Origin: Antilocapra americana
Taxonomy: Eukaryota; Chordata; Mammalia; Artiodactyla; Antilocapridae
Assembly: GCA_007570785.1 (NCBI GenBank)
Contig: ML664175.1
Span: 10,455,441-10,519,440, forward strand
Direction of reading: 5' to 3'
Length of the DNA stretch: 64,000 nucleotides
The notes under the pieces are model-generated. The model did no database searches and was not told the DNA's origin. It saw nothing but the letters and a program-made list of their open reading frames with translations. Of the stretch, positions 34,579 through 50,615 are shown one piece after another. The number at the start of each line of letters is the position of its first letter. Position 1 is the first letter of the stretch. The translations under genes were made by a program, and so were the position numbers.

Positions 34579-37500
34579 CCACCTTAGGTTTGGAATTATT
34601 ACCATAAAAGCTTAAGTAGTAGATTGGATTTTATGGCAAAATTTGATATTTTTATGTAATATTAAAATACTAAAAATATTGAGATATTTATCAAATTTGT
34701 CATTTGCTTAAATATTCTTGGATTTTAGGAAATTCCTAAATTGCTGTTTCATGTACTTACTTTTTTTAATGTCTTTTTCATTGAGGTTATACTTGGTTTA
34801 ATTTAGATTAAAGAAAGAAGAAAGTGGGAAGACCTGAATTTCAGGAAGTTTAAGATTTTATTTTATTTTTTTTAAGATTTTAAAATTTATGTTAAAGATA
34901 TGCTCTTTGTCTGAGTTTATACATAAGGTCAGTATGTATAGAAAACAGTGGATCCAAAATGATCAGAAAAATCAATAGTAAATTGTTTTTTAAAAATTTC
35001 TTTCTTAACTTCCTCTAATACTTATCTACCACTCTTATTTATTGAGTCCAGTTATTAAAGCAAAAATTTTACTTACTTGTTTTAAAACCACCTCTTTTAC
35101 TAAATCCAGATCCCTCAAAACACAGAAGTAGAAGGAAACTTCGGGTGTATTACTGGGTATGGGACTTTATAGGTTGATCAACAGTAACTAAAAATTTCTT
35201 ATAGTATTTACCTAGTTTTTTTTTCTTAGTTTTTGAGTGTTGACTCTTAAATGTGCCCATTTTTTTAAATTAATGGCCCACTGGTTTAATTACAGTTTTT
35301 AAAGCTAGAATTTGAGTTGGGTTGAGATTTTCTTTTTTCCCAGTGACCTAGACTGTTTTGGTTTTTTTGTTTGTTTGTTTTCAGATTTTAGATACTCAGC
35401 TAGATCTTGTAAAATTTTTATTGCTTAATACAAAATATAGTTATTAAAATATAAGCTAAATTAAGTGTCGTTTTCCTGAATATAATATCACATTTTTATT
35501 TTAAAATTATGATGATAGGGTAAGCTAGCCAAATAATTTTGTTTTGCTTTGCTGTTTTGGTAAGTTGATAAAGACTTTGGTGGAGATGATTTCTGCTATT
35601 AGCATTTTCAAACATTGGTGGTTTAATCTTAACATTAAAGTGTTTAATGGTATTTAACATATTAGAACTTAAAGAGAGCTGCTAGTAAAACCATCTTGAC
35701 AAAAGTGCTAATAGAAGCCTAAACATAATGAAATATTGGTAGTAATTTCTGTGTTAGAGCATGCTCAGAAATATTGAAAAGCTTCTCTGTCTTCTTTCCA
35801 AATTAGATAAACGTATTCCCAAAATGTTTGAGAGTTTGGGCTTTCATAGGCTTTGGAGTTTATGAGGCTCTTAGAATATTTCTTTCAAAATAGTTTATAT
35901 AATTTTAAACTCCTGGGTAAGAAAAAGTGATTTCATCCTATATTGTTCATTAGTAAACAGTAGCCATAATGACTATTTAAATTAAAATATAAAATTCAGT
36001 TCCTTAGTTGTACTATCCACATCTCAAGTTTTCAATATTTAGATGTAACGAGTAGCTACTGTATTGTACAGACATAGACATATTACCATCGTTTCAGATA
36101 TAGAACATTTCCATCATCACTGAAACTTACTGAACAGTGCTTGTCTAAAGTTTTCCTCTCATTTTCTGTGGAAGAGTATCTTCATTAACATATATAGCTA
36201 TTCTCATATTCTAAAGAAAATCCCCAATTCGTCTCCTCATCACTTAAAACATTTAAAGATACCAGCTACCACGTAGGTTTTGGATCTATTTTTAAAAGCA
36301 TAGGAAATGGCATCATCTTTTAACTCATCACTGGATATGACAAGATAAAAAGAAAAACTCTTTTTAGCAAAAACTTCTACTCTTTTGCATCTTTTCTGAG
36401 TAAATATAAGAAAATGATGCCTTTCTGCCTAGAGATGTTTCTAGTATTAATTACAAGAAGAATGCTCTGAAGTAAGAGCATAGTACACAACTCCAGTCTC
36501 TAAAGCTGAATTGGGATGATCCATATGACTAAACTGAATCATCCAAATAGAAAAAAAAGGAATGTTTTTGCTAACTTGACTCCAATTGGTTGTTTGAGCT
36601 AAGGCATTCCAAGGATAATTGTGTAATCACTGTATAGGGTAATGTAAATATTGATGCTTGAAGTACTCTGTCACTCTTAAAAAGTAAATTTGGGTTGATG
36701 GAATGAGGACAGTAAAGATATTACCATGAATTTATTCTTTTCAACCAGTCTTAACAATGAAAGGGAGATATCTTGTTAGATTTTCGGTTACATTCATTTA
36801 ATTCTGGATAAATGTTACGGTTCTATTCACTCAAGACTCAAAACTTTCTCTCATCGCCATTCCTAGAGGAAAAAATATGTGAGTACCTGAGAAAGAAGGA
36901 CATTCCCATGATAGCACCTTTGAGTGCTGAAATGGAGACTAGAATTTTAAAGAAAATTTCTAATGACCACATTTCAATAGAACATCTAAAATTACTTAAT
37001 TATACTTTTCCTATTTCTCTTTAAAATAGTGTGACTCCTGGTAGATTTTAATCACCTTAAGCACACATATTTCTTTTTCTTAATTTTAAGATTGTTTGTT
37101 GTGATACAAAATCATACTTAAGATTTAAATGTATGATTAGATCATTAACTAGAAAAAAACTGGCATCTATGTGCAGGTGATCAGATGACATAAGCAGTCT
37201 GGTTTTCATTTGCGGCCAGTACTGATTGTAACTGAAAGAGACTTGCTCTTTTTGTGGAATTGGCTGACTATTTCCCTACATCTGGAGTTAATAAAGTCTT
37301 TAAGACCACATCAGTTGTGCTTTGCCGCAAGAACTCTTTGATCTGAAAAATCGAAACTGGCACAACTGCTGCTTCATAACATTGCATCTATGTTTCTGCA
37401 AGCCACAGTTAGGATACCAAAAGTAAAGTTTTTGGCCTGTGTTAGAAATGCTGTTAGATGGGCCTCTTTTAGAACAATGATTTTCAAAACATCTCTATTA

Positions 37501-38849
37501 CAATAAAAACTTTGAATTTATGTTTGTAAATAAATGATAAACTTATAGTATTTTTAGAGTCTTTACCATTTCCACTTATAAGATCTATTCTTTAAAAGCC
37601 CATTTATTTTTTGGAAGTCTACAAAAACTAACATTAAGAACTTTGCAACTGAACAACAATAACAACATTAAAAAAAACTTTGACTCCAAAATGAGCCCTG
37701 TGTTCCCAATAACAACTTCAAAAGTTTTATGTATGAATAGGCAAGCCTCTTCTGCTTGTGTGGTTTATCTTGGCTTTCTTGCTTTCCCTGATAGTTATCA
37801 ATAACCATTATCTCATCAGCATATTCTCCTTTATTTACAGCGATTTGTAAATCAGTTAAGTCAGGTTTATACCTTTCTTTGCTTTTATAATTGCATACAT
37901 TTAAAATTTTTTGAAGTGTACGTTTACCTTTATGGAATAAAGTAAATTAAATAAGAATAAAGATAAATATATATTGAGAGATTATATATAAATTTAAACT
38001 GACAAACTGAATAGATTTTTTTTGTGAAATGACACATCAAAACTGGAGTTTTTCATAGTTACCATTGTGAGATTTACATACTGTTTTAATCTGTAGCCTA
38101 GATAGAATTAGAGAATTTTATATTTTATGCTTTCAAGTCAGTGATGGTATACATAGTAAATAAGCATTTATGAAAAAGCATGTTCTAACTCTGTCTTCTA
38201 AATTTTACTCTCATTTGTATTTTCTTTCTACATCTGTAGATATAGGTAGAGAAGAAAAGATATACTCTATTTCTTGTTATTTGTGATTTCAGCCTAGTTT
38301 GGGAAAATCTGTATATAAAGGGGACAGAGGACACCTAGCTAAAGCTAAATTTAGATGCTGAAACTTGATTAAAAGAAAAAAGTACAAAATTCCTTTCCTG
38401 ATAACTTGCTTGTTGTATATACCCAATTATTTCTTCCTAACTCCGTCTTTACATAATAGCTCTTTATGTAGTAGTACATTAAGCATAGAAAAATGTTTAA
38501 TATGTGTAATGTATAATCTCCTACCTAGAATCCTTTTGGGTAATTCTTAGGAATATATCTTCTCTCCAACTTCTCAGCTACCACAGATGTGTCTTTTTCC
38601 CTCTGGGATATAGGAAGAAGGAAACTAACCTGAATGCCAGTTCATTAAAAAGACACACCCACACTAGTAATAGCATGGCTAGCAAAAAGACTGAAAATGA
38701 AGTTTTCAACCTTTTATTTAGAGTGAACTGTGCATGTACTTGTAAGGATGACATTGGACAAAGACTGTAAGAAATAGTAGTTTAGTACTGAACAGGGACA
38801 ATAGGTAGCATAACTACACGTCTAAGAATTAGAAAGATGATATTATTAG

Positions 38850-39190
38850 CTAATACTTAGCGAGTGCTTACCTGCTAAACATTTTAGAGCTTTCTGAGTC
38901 CCTTAGCTATCTTGAGGAATCTAGGTGGGGATTTGTTTGTTTGTTTGTTGGCCACACTGTGTGGCTTGTGGGATTTTAGTTCCCTGACCAGAGAGTAATT
39001 CTGGGCAGTGAGTATGCAGAGTCCTAACCACTGGACTGCCAGGGATTCACTAAACGTTTTGTATGTGCTGTCTCATCTGATCTTCCCATCAACCCAACCC
39101 TCAATGCAGGTACTGTTAGCACTGTCTTACAAATGAGGAAATGGAGTTTCAGACGGTTAGATAATTTGCCAGAAATTTTTGCAGTTAGTT
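38850..39190 (+). repeat. MIR interrupted by an antisense CHR SINE
   Basis: MIR-like 5' part ('cttagcgagtgcttacctg', 38850-38910) and 3' part ('cttacaaatgaggaaatgga', 39055-39190) are split by a CHR-type SINE at 38935-39050 in inverted orientation ('taaccactggactgccaggg'). This is the only young SINE recognised between 20.8 and 47.4 kb. Confidence 0.7.
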
Positions 39191-40223
39191 AATGTCTCAA
39201 AGAATTAATGAATATAAATGAAATGAAATAAATGTGTATGCTTTTTTTCACACATGCTCCCGTAATTTTACTGAACTAATTGCTTTTTCCATATTAAGTG
39301 AACACTTTGAATTTTTATTTGGGGGTTAAACAAAAGAAATGTTTATCAGACAAAACAAAAGAAATGTTTCATCCACTGCTCAAAATAGGACCCCTTTCCA
39401 TTCTGGATTCCTGGTTCACTTTTACAGATCATCATCACCTTGAGTGTTACATATTTGTTCTTCTTGGTTTCAGTAAGCATCATAAGAATGGTTTGATCAT
39501 GTTTTGACCATTATAGTTATTTGGCTGCCCGTTTAGTTTTTCAGAGAAATGACAATGTTGGCGATTTGCTAATTCAAAATGTTTATACTTTGCTTATCTG
39601 AAGCAGAGGTTTACCAAGGGAAATTAATACTGCTCTGACAGATTAAATGAGATTTTTCTGAAAGCTGTGCCAGAGTTGAAAATTTACTAGAAATTAAAGA
39701 ATTTAAACCGCTTAGATTTTAGCCAACCCTACTAAGTTCAGGAAGTTTCTGAACAATTATGTTGTGGTTTTTACTTTTAATAATAGTAAAGAATAATAAC
39801 ATTTAATCCAGCTCATTTTGATTTTGATAAATCTTGTAGCAGTGGAAAGAATGAATTTTAGGAACCCAAATTTTATTTCATGCTATATTCAGAAGACTTT
39901 TGTTTCCACTAGGTTTTGGATCATAAGCCTATATGAATTTATGTTTTGTGAGCAGAGTCAACATTTGTGACTTTGTTCAATCATTTGGTATAATTGTTAC
40001 ACAAAGATTCATTCCAGGGATATTTAGAATGGTTTTTTTCTCTAGTAACCAGCTGAAAACAAACATGTAGATAGTATCCAAGTTAGGCATTATTTATGAG
40101 GATTTAAGCAGTTTCTTTGGATCTGTCACAGGCCTTTTTAGATGTTAGATAAGCCTTTTTAGGCCCTTCAGGAAGTGTAGCACTCATTTTACATAAGTGG
40201 TGTGACAGTCATTTACATTTTAA

Positions 40224-41552
<1,329 letters not shown>

Positions 41553-41799
41553 TGACTAGAGTGCAGCCACACTTTGTCCTTGTGTTTCTTTTTGTATTAT
41601 TACAAGTGTAAGATTTGTTTCTGCCAAAACTTTTAGGCTTACTTCATGCATTTTGAAAAAAGTAAATGACAATAATAGGTGTCTTCAGCTGCTAATTTAT
41701 GATATTCTTTGTAAGCTTTTATAGTAGTTGCCCAGTTATATGTGCTTATTATTGAGAAAATGTATTTAATAGATCATATCTGTTTTCCTCTTTCCTTAG

Positions 41800-42592
<793 letters not shown>

Positions 42593-42657
42593 GAACCAGA
42601 GGAAATGCTGCTGGAAGCTCACAGACAGGTGATGCACTTGGAAAAGCTTTGGCATCT
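42593..42657 (+). CDS. TCF12: TCF12 exon, start of AD2 region
   Basis: 65-nt exon completing a split Gly codon and encoding 21 residues, T-R-G-N-A-A-G-S-S-Q-T-G-D-A-L-G-K-A-L-A-S, ending on a codon boundary. The acceptor is 'aatacgcag' and the donor GTGAGT at 42658. The G-D-A-L-G-K-A-L-A-S-I-Y-S-P motif spanning this exon and the next is conserved among E-proteins at the entry to the AD2 activation region. Confidence 0.96.
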
Positions 42658-43837
42658 GTGAGTATTGATTTTACGTATTTTGCCGAATGATTTTTGCACT
42701 GCTGAATTGCAGTGATTTGATTTTATGGGCAGTGTGTGTCATAGTTAAAGAGTATAGTTACAACAGGACCATTTCATCACTCATTTAGAGCTATTCTCAG
42801 TTTGTATTGATTTGTACTGCCCTTAGAATAACTCATGAGAATACAACTGTCCTTCTGATTTCAATTTAAATATGTTTTTGTCTTAATGGAACAGATGTAT
42901 GGAAAATTTTAAAAACTCAGTCATTTTAAAGCCTGAGATTAATTGTTAAATCTGTTTATTAGTTTTAAACATGTACTTTGTGAGTTGCGCGTTAAAATAA
43001 GCCAAGTGGAGCAAGAAATGTAGCTAAGTTATTCATCTGATCCAGAGAAGGAAGTGCTTTTATAAGGATTTTTTCCTAAGATAGAAGGTATTTTAATATT
43101 TTTTTAAAAGGAAAAAATAATCATCTTCTGCTGTTTTATTCAAGGCATAGGAGATGAGAGCCTTTCCTAAAAGCAAAAAACAGATTCACTGAGGAGCGCA
43201 TGCTAAAATGAGTAAGACTGATTTGAAGGAACCTCTTAATATTTTCCTCAGTGACTAAATCGCAACCAGAATGTTAATGACAAAGCAGTGATTTGCTTTC
43301 ATAAAGGCAGTGATTGGTTTTAATGTCTGATCCTTAAAACATTAAACTGAAATCTGTTCTTTTGGGAGAATGTTTACTACTAATCCATAAAGATTCCAAA
43401 TCTAATTTTTTAAGAGGCACTTCTGCTTTGTATTTACTAAAGTTTCTTCTTAAGCATTTTCTTTCTTTTTTCCTCCTGAGTGATATGGCTCTCAGGTTTT
43501 TCAGAGTCATCTTACTTATGTTCTACTATGAAATGCAGTTAATTCTGTCAAACATATTTACTGCTGTTCATGGGGAACCTAATGTGTGGATAGTAGGAAG
43601 CAGCTGTTGAACATTTAAGGAGATAAACCTCTTTGTGTATGGTTTTATGTAAATATTCTCTATCTACAGCACTACAAGTTTTTCTTGAGAAATGAAGCCA
43701 GATCAGATTCATCTACCACATAGTGGTGGCCCACACAAAATAGAGCTCAGTAAATGTTCATTCAGTCTTGCATCATATGACAAAAATGATCACAATAACA
43801 AAACCCACAAAAATATCATCTGTAATTTGTGTGTTCA

Positions 43838-44075
43838 CTAGGTGCTCGGCACTGTACTAAGCATTTACATGCTTCATTTCATTTAATCTCAAGAAAGCCC
43901 TGTGAGGTTGGCATTACTATTCCCATGTCACAGATGAGGAACTAAGGTTTAAAAGGTTAAGTAACTTTGGCTCAGAAAGATTAAATAACTTACTCTAGGG
44001 ATCACCGAGCTAGGAAGGGTAAGGCCTAGTATTAGATTAGATCTGCTCTGACTAGCTTCCCTTACTCTGTACTTC
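43838..44075 (+). repeat. MIR SINE
   Basis: 'aggtgctcggcactgtacta', 'cacagatgaggaactaaggt' and 'ttaagtaactttggctcag' in MIR order. Confidence 0.8.
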
Positions 44076-45680
44076 CAGAAAGACCAATGCTACTGTGACT
44101 GTTATTTTATAAGGTGTTGATGGTTAAAGGGAGTTGTCTCCCTTTTTCTGACTTATCCCACATGGTGAAAACTACCTACTTTGAAAGAAAATTATTTTGT
44201 AATATTAAATGAGTGCCTCTCAGGTATTTGATTTACTTGCTAATTTTCTTCCTCTGATTTGTAAGAATTCAATAGCAAATATTTCACATGTAGAAAGACA
44301 AATAACATCTGAACTTTTAATATTAGGCAACTTTAAAAAATATAACCTACAATTCAGGGGCTTTTTTCTCAAAATTCTTTTGTTCACTTTATTCAAGGAA
44401 TGCTTCTTTAAAGGATCCTTGGCATATAGGCAGGCAGGAATTTGTGATGTTCTCAGTGGTCCTTCAAGCTCCTTTTCAGTTACCCTTGAAGTCCTTGACT
44501 GTTCTCCCATATTATAACCAGTATACTAGCTGAACCAGTTGGCATTTGGAAAAGAAAATCTAAATCCAGTGTAAGTGGAAGCCGGGGAAGAATGTTTAAT
44601 CTAGTTAGTGGGTGGGCTTTGGTAGTCATGGAAACTCAGCTCTGTCATCCTGTGTTGTTACTAGGCAGGAGCAGCCAGGTCATTCCATAAATCATTTCTG
44701 TCATAGCTGACGGTGATGCATTCCATCTGCTCCATCACTGCATGCCGTAGTCTGCACACTTCAAATCCTTTCCCTCAATCCATCTCCTGCCCTGCACCAT
44801 ACCAGACACCTCCCCACAACGTATTCTTTCCCTAACTTCCATTACAAACTCATATTCGCTTTAGTGCTGTCAAAATGTCCTGAAAAACAAAAGCATTACA
44901 TTGGGGATAGGAAGGATTAGAAGAGGTGAGGAGAAGGAATTTTATGAGAATTACAGTTGAGAGTCTGATATTCATATCAGAATTTTTGATGTTAGGTATT
45001 ACAGATCTTTGGAAATGGTGACCATGAGTATTTGAAATTTTAAGTTGTTTAGAATGTGATGTTTTAAATACAGCATCCAGGTTTAGATGGAGAAATGCTA
45101 TGCTATTGTCATTAGTAGTTATTTCTAGTTCCCTGAATGTCTGATATATGTCTTAGATGATCTTTTATGTGTGAAACATCAGAGGGTACAACCTTTGTTC
45201 TTCAGTTTAGGTATTAAAGAGCACACAGAATACTGTGTGATTAAACATGGAAGGCTAGATAATACATTTGCAAAGGTTCCTTTATTTTAGGTTTAAGCCT
45301 GGATAATTGTGGTCTTAATCTCAGGATAGCTAGAAAGAGAATTGTACATGAAAGTATTTACACAAAGTTCCCAAAGCCCTATGGATTATGTATTAGTTTA
45401 GATAATAAACTAGGGTAGATAGAAGGGAAGGAAAATCTGGATATTCGTGCCATTTCAGTGTTTCCCTGAACGTTTGCCAGACAATAACCCTTTAAGATTG
45501 TGCCCATGGAGAGTTATATAGAGGAAGAAACATCTGGTTTATTTCAGTGCCTAATACCATATCAAAACACTTGGTCTTTAATTTAGAGGAGATCAAACAA
45601 GAGGACTGTTTAACTTTGTTGATTATATCAGACCTCTCTGTGATAATTTATGTTTTGATTTCTACCTCAGAGCGAAGGAA

Positions 45681-45724
45681 AGAGAGAGAGAGAGAAACAA
45701 GATAGAGAGTGTGTATGTGTGTGT
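45681..45724. repeat. Compound (GA)n / (GT)n microsatellite
   Basis: 'agagagagagagag' followed after a short spacer by 'gtgtgtatgtgtgtgtg'. Confidence 0.85.
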
Positions 45725-47394
45725 GGGTGTATTTTAATCTGGATAGTTAAATGGTCAGTAGTCTCTAACAAAAGAAAAGAAAATTCAGGGAAGTTGGTGT
45801 TTAAAAGTTATTCATGAAATAAGTTTCTTTGTTCCTTAGACTCAATAACATTAGCATAATAAAGATTAACTGAAATGTGCACTGTAGTGTTTAGAAAATT
45901 GGGCTGGCAGTTCCAGGGTTGGGCTTGGGAGCGCTCCATTGTTTCTTTTTTGTCTGGGGCCCTTTTCATTAGCCTCTGGCTTATTGGCACCCTGCTGATT
46001 GGAATAGACCATGACTGATAGGAGGAGGAGCCTTATTTGTTGCAGTAAAATGAGGCATATTACCGGTTAAGCCTGGCAGAAGGTATTGGGAGTTATTCAT
46101 CATTGGTCATTTAACAGTATGAGGACCATGGACTGCATGCAGAATGAGTTCTTATTTGTGTTTATGCTCCAGATTCTAAATCACTCCCATCCCCGTTTTT
46201 TAAGTGAACTGACTTTTTTCTTCTCTTTTTTTTTTTTCCTTTGAAACATCTATGTAGGAGTTCTTCAAGGTCAGAAAGTACAAAAAGTAATGTATTCCTG
46301 ATTTAGAATGCTCTTCATCAAGTAAAGCCTATGTTTAGAATTTCTTAAAAGTAGCACAGCAGTTTCTATGGAATTCATATAGTCTGTATGTGATTTGGTA
46401 ATAGAATAAATATACAGAGATGAAGTTTAATGAAATCATCCTCTGATCTACAAGACTGTGTTATTCTCCTATTTTAATGTTGTTGCTCCCCTTTCTATGT
46501 ACACATTCCTTTTATGAAAGTAAAAGGGACAAGAAAAAGTCCGTAATTTTCCAGGCTATCTGTCAGTTCAGGAAAAGTATTAATAATAATTGTCTGTCAT
46601 CACTTTAATTTAGGGCAAAGTAGAGCCAGGGAGTGTGATGAGTGAGTGGAGAAAATGGCTTTTATTATACAAACGGAGAAGGTGTTTTTGATAAACATAC
46701 CAGAAATTATATGTTGATAATGTTTTTGGTCCTGCTTCTCCTGTTTCACAGTGATTTTTTTAAAAGCTCACACCCATTTTATATGTAATATCATTTTGTT
46801 TAGTCATTGCAAGATGGTGATAAATGACTCTAAAATATAAACTTCCTTCTTTGAAGAAACCAGTTCTTCACATGCTTAGGGATTATTTAGCTGTAATGGC
46901 AGAGTTATCAGGGAAAATAAGGGTTAATAGTCTGTTTATACCCTCAAAAGCCCATACTGCCTAATGATGTGGTATGGACAGCTTAGTATATCAACACTAG
47001 TTCTCCAAACTATTGGAACCTTACTGTATTGTTGTTCTCAAAGCTTATACCATAAAACTGATATGTAAGTGAATTCATCTTTGTAATAGTATTTGTTTCT
47101 CCTCTTAGGTATTCCTGTTACTGAACACCACTATATAAATGCTGAGATAAATACTACTGTTTACTGAATCCTGCTTTTTATCAAGAAGTATTGTAGCAAA
47201 TTTCAAGTGCATTATAATCGCTCAAGTTTTTGGTTTTTTGTTGTTTTTTTAAAATGTTGAGCACCTACTTGTACAAGATAGTGACAGTGATGGATTCAGT
47301 GTTGAACAGTGTAAGGTCCCTGCCTCCAAAGACTTTGTAGTTGAGGAGAGAGATACAAAAATGGTAATACTGTGAAGCAAAAGACCAAAGAGAT

Positions 47395-47570
47395 TGCTTC
47401 CCTGGTAGCTCGGTGATGTAGAATCTACCTGCAATGCAGGAGACGCCAGGAAGATCCCCTGGGGAAGGAAACGGCAGTGCACTCCAGTATTCTGACCTGG
47501 GAAATCCAGTGGACAGAGGAGCCTAGTGGGCTGCAGTCCATGGGATTGCCAAAGAGTCCTGTACAACTTA
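47395..47570 (+). mobile_element. Bov-tA SINE
   Basis: 'gcttccctggtagctcggtg' head through 'ctgcagtccatgggattgcc' tail. Sense, moderately diverged. Confidence 0.9.
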
Positions 47571-49307
47571 GTGACTAAAACAATAACAAGTTACTCTAAG
47601 AATATAAAGGAGGTAAAAGTGAGTGTAAATGGGAACATTATAGTTAAGTTGGGCCTTGACGTGTTTTAGAATCCATCAGGGAAAAGTTAAGAAACAGGCC
47701 TTTTGAAAGGACAAACTGTGTTCAAAAAATGAAAAAAATACTTTGTAATATAATGCTTTATGTAAATTATAAGGTAGAAAGGTTTTTTGTAACCAGATTA
47801 TGGAATTCTACAAATGTCATTCTGTTTTATGTAGTCAGCAACAGGAATTGCTATACGGGATTTGTTCAAAACTGGTTGAGGACAATAGCTCAGTGAATTA
47901 TGTATGGGTTGGAAAGAGAGGGGAGTAACTGAAAACATAAAGACTTAAATAGTTCAGCCACTTCTTTTACTAGAGTTACAAGTTCTAATAAAAGTTAAAA
48001 GTAGTGTCACGACGATGAGAATGTTTATGCCTATCCCAAAAACATTACAGAGTTGTGGGCACTCGTGTCTGTGGTGTGAAGCGTAGAGGGGCAGGAGAAA
48101 GGAGAGGGTAGTGAGAGTGGTTTGCGTGAGAATGCTGGTACTAACTGAGAGAGAAAACAGAAGAGTAGAGGTGGAAAGTTGGGGAAGCTGGCGGCAGTGA
48201 TGCGAAGTTTGCATTTGGACATACTGAGCTTGAGATGAAAGGAAGATACACCCAGATGGAGACGTACAGCAACTAGGATAGAGGTGTTCACACTTTGGAG
48301 TCATTCACAGAGATGTCATAGTTGATGCTTTATGAAAAATGGTATTACCAGGAGATAAACCACAGGTAAATAGAAAAGGAAACTGAGCCTGGAGTGCTCA
48401 GAAAACATACATTAAGTGGACTGCGAGAGTAAAAGAAAGAAGGACCCTAGGTAAATACACCCAAGGATTTTAAAGAGGTACTCAAATGGCAACTTCTTAA
48501 GCAGAAGAAGTTCATTCTTTTAGCATTCATTCTTTTAGCAAGTGTTTGTGTATCAGTACCATTGTAGAATCGGAAGCTAGTGCAGAAGGCTGTGTAATTC
48601 ACATTTGTTTGAATAAGAGAGAGAAGTCCTTACTCTCTGGAACATACATTTTATTAGGGAAAAGGGTAAAAGAGACAGATGATAAACAAGAAAACTATTT
48701 TAGACAATTAGGGATTAATGTAAACTGAAAAAACAAAGTGGGGAGGTATGATACAGAGGGAATGCTATTTCTCCAGTGCTTTCATGCAATTAATTCATAC
48801 AGACAAGGAAGTTGAAAGTCAGCAAGTAGGTCTAATTTACGATAGTCAAGAGTTTTGCATGGAACTGGAACTTCTCTCAATCCTCAGCCACCCACCCATC
48901 AGTGCTATCAATCCTTCCCTCCCTTACCAATATTATAGTCAAGACATATTTCATAGTAGTCAGCATCAGTTCATAAAAGTTATAATTGTATGCATCTTAA
49001 ACATGGGAAATAATGATTTACAAAAATAAAGAGGTATTTTGAGATGTTTTTGTTGGAGTTTGGTAAACTCACCTAATTTACTTACGGTTGAAATAAATCA
49101 CTGTATGTGTTAGGAACCAAAGTATAACCTTTTAGTTAATTTTCACATGTGTGAAAAGTAACAACTTTTAGAAGGTGACCACTTTGACAGCTTAAAACCA
49201 ACAACACTGATCTTATAGCATAGCACTTTCTTATTACTAAGTCTTCCTACAAAGTCTTTTGACATCTTCTTGATAACTGTTTTTCTAAAATGACTTTGCA
49301 ACCTGAG

Positions 49308-49425
49308 AATTCCCTGGCAGTGCAGTTGTTAAAACTCAGCACTTCCACTGCTGGGGGCTTGGGTTCAACCCCTGGTCAGGGAACTGAGATCCTGCAGGCT
49401 GCATGATGTGGCCAAAAAAATAAAA
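49308..49425 (+). mobile_element. CHR-type SINE, short
   Basis: 'gaattccctggcagtgcagt', 'caacccctggtcagggaact' and a short A-rich tail after 'gatgtggcc'. Confidence 0.85.
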
Positions 49426-50384
49426 CTACTTTCCATCCTGTATATATGACTTCTTGATCTGGCTGTTCAGAAAGAGTTGGTGTGTAAAGAGACTTCCAAT
49501 TATACTTTAATAACATCAAGCAAATTGGCATAGAAATATTCATTTATAATCAGTGCTTAACAACTTAATTAGTGCTGTCTCTTGAAAAAAAAAATGAAAG
49601 CTGTTAGTGTTCAATGATTATGACCTGTGGAATTTTGTTTTACATGAGCCTTTCACAGTATCTGGCTTTATCAACATATTACACTGTCTTTAAAACCAGT
49701 GCTGAGACCTCTTATATACTGTAATTTGGGCATCTTTAAATTAATTAGAGCTCTCAACGTACTCAAAGCAAGATTATTTCTATTGGATGACACTTTGCAC
49801 CCACAAGTAGTTTTCCTTTTTAAAATATTTGACCACAGATTCTCCAAAGAAGTTGATTTATCTGTCTTAAGTGCTGAGATATGAAGATGATTTATGATTC
49901 CTGTTATAGTAATGGGACTGTCCTAGAGAAGAGCTTCTGGGAATTGTTGATGTGTGGATTAGGGAGGCATTTTAAATGTTTCTGGCTAATTATGTAGTTT
50001 GAACGAATTTCTGTTACTATTTTTTTTCAGCAATGTGAAAGAAAATATTGCAACAAAACCTTTAGCTAAAATACAAAAATGTATGCATCCCTATATGTTA
50101 AACTCTTAGTTGGTAAAGTCTATAAATTACTTGGGGAACATTTTTTGAAGACCTTCCAGCATTTTTTCACTTTCATCAAAGTTGACAAAATATCCTTTGA
50201 AAGCAAGTTTAATTTTTTTTTTACAATACACATCCTTAGGAGCTAAATTTAGCAAAACTGTAGTTAATCAAACAAAACTTTTTAAAAGAAATAAGGAGTA
50301 ACTTTTTAAAAATCATTTTCTTTGGCCTTTAAAACTATTTTCAAGGACTATTGTCTTCAAAAAATAAGTTTCCTGATTATTTTG

Positions 50385-50615
50385 GGAGCTTTCCTGGTGG
50401 CTCAGTAGTAAAGAATCCACCTGTCAGTGCAGAAGACGCAGGTTTGATCCTTGGGTTGGGAAGATCCCCTGGAGAAGGAAATGGCAACCCACTCCAGTGT
50501 TCTTGCCTAGAGAATCCCATGGACAAAAAGAGCCCCAAGGGCTACAATCCATGAATTCAAGGGATACTACTTACTGACTAAACAGGGTCAGATACTACTT
50601 ACTGACTAAACAGCA
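50385..50615 (+). mobile_element. Bov-tA SINE
   Basis: 'gctttcctggtggctcagta' head through 'cttgcctagagaatcccatg', with a rearranged tail carrying a 23-bp tandem duplication at 50563-50585 and 50591-50613. Confidence 0.88.

Noticed and set aside
47954..48304. 116- and 86-codon antisense open frames
   Set aside because: Overlapping frames of low-complexity Ser/Leu/Thr composition from purine-rich + strand sequence, with no recognisable protein.
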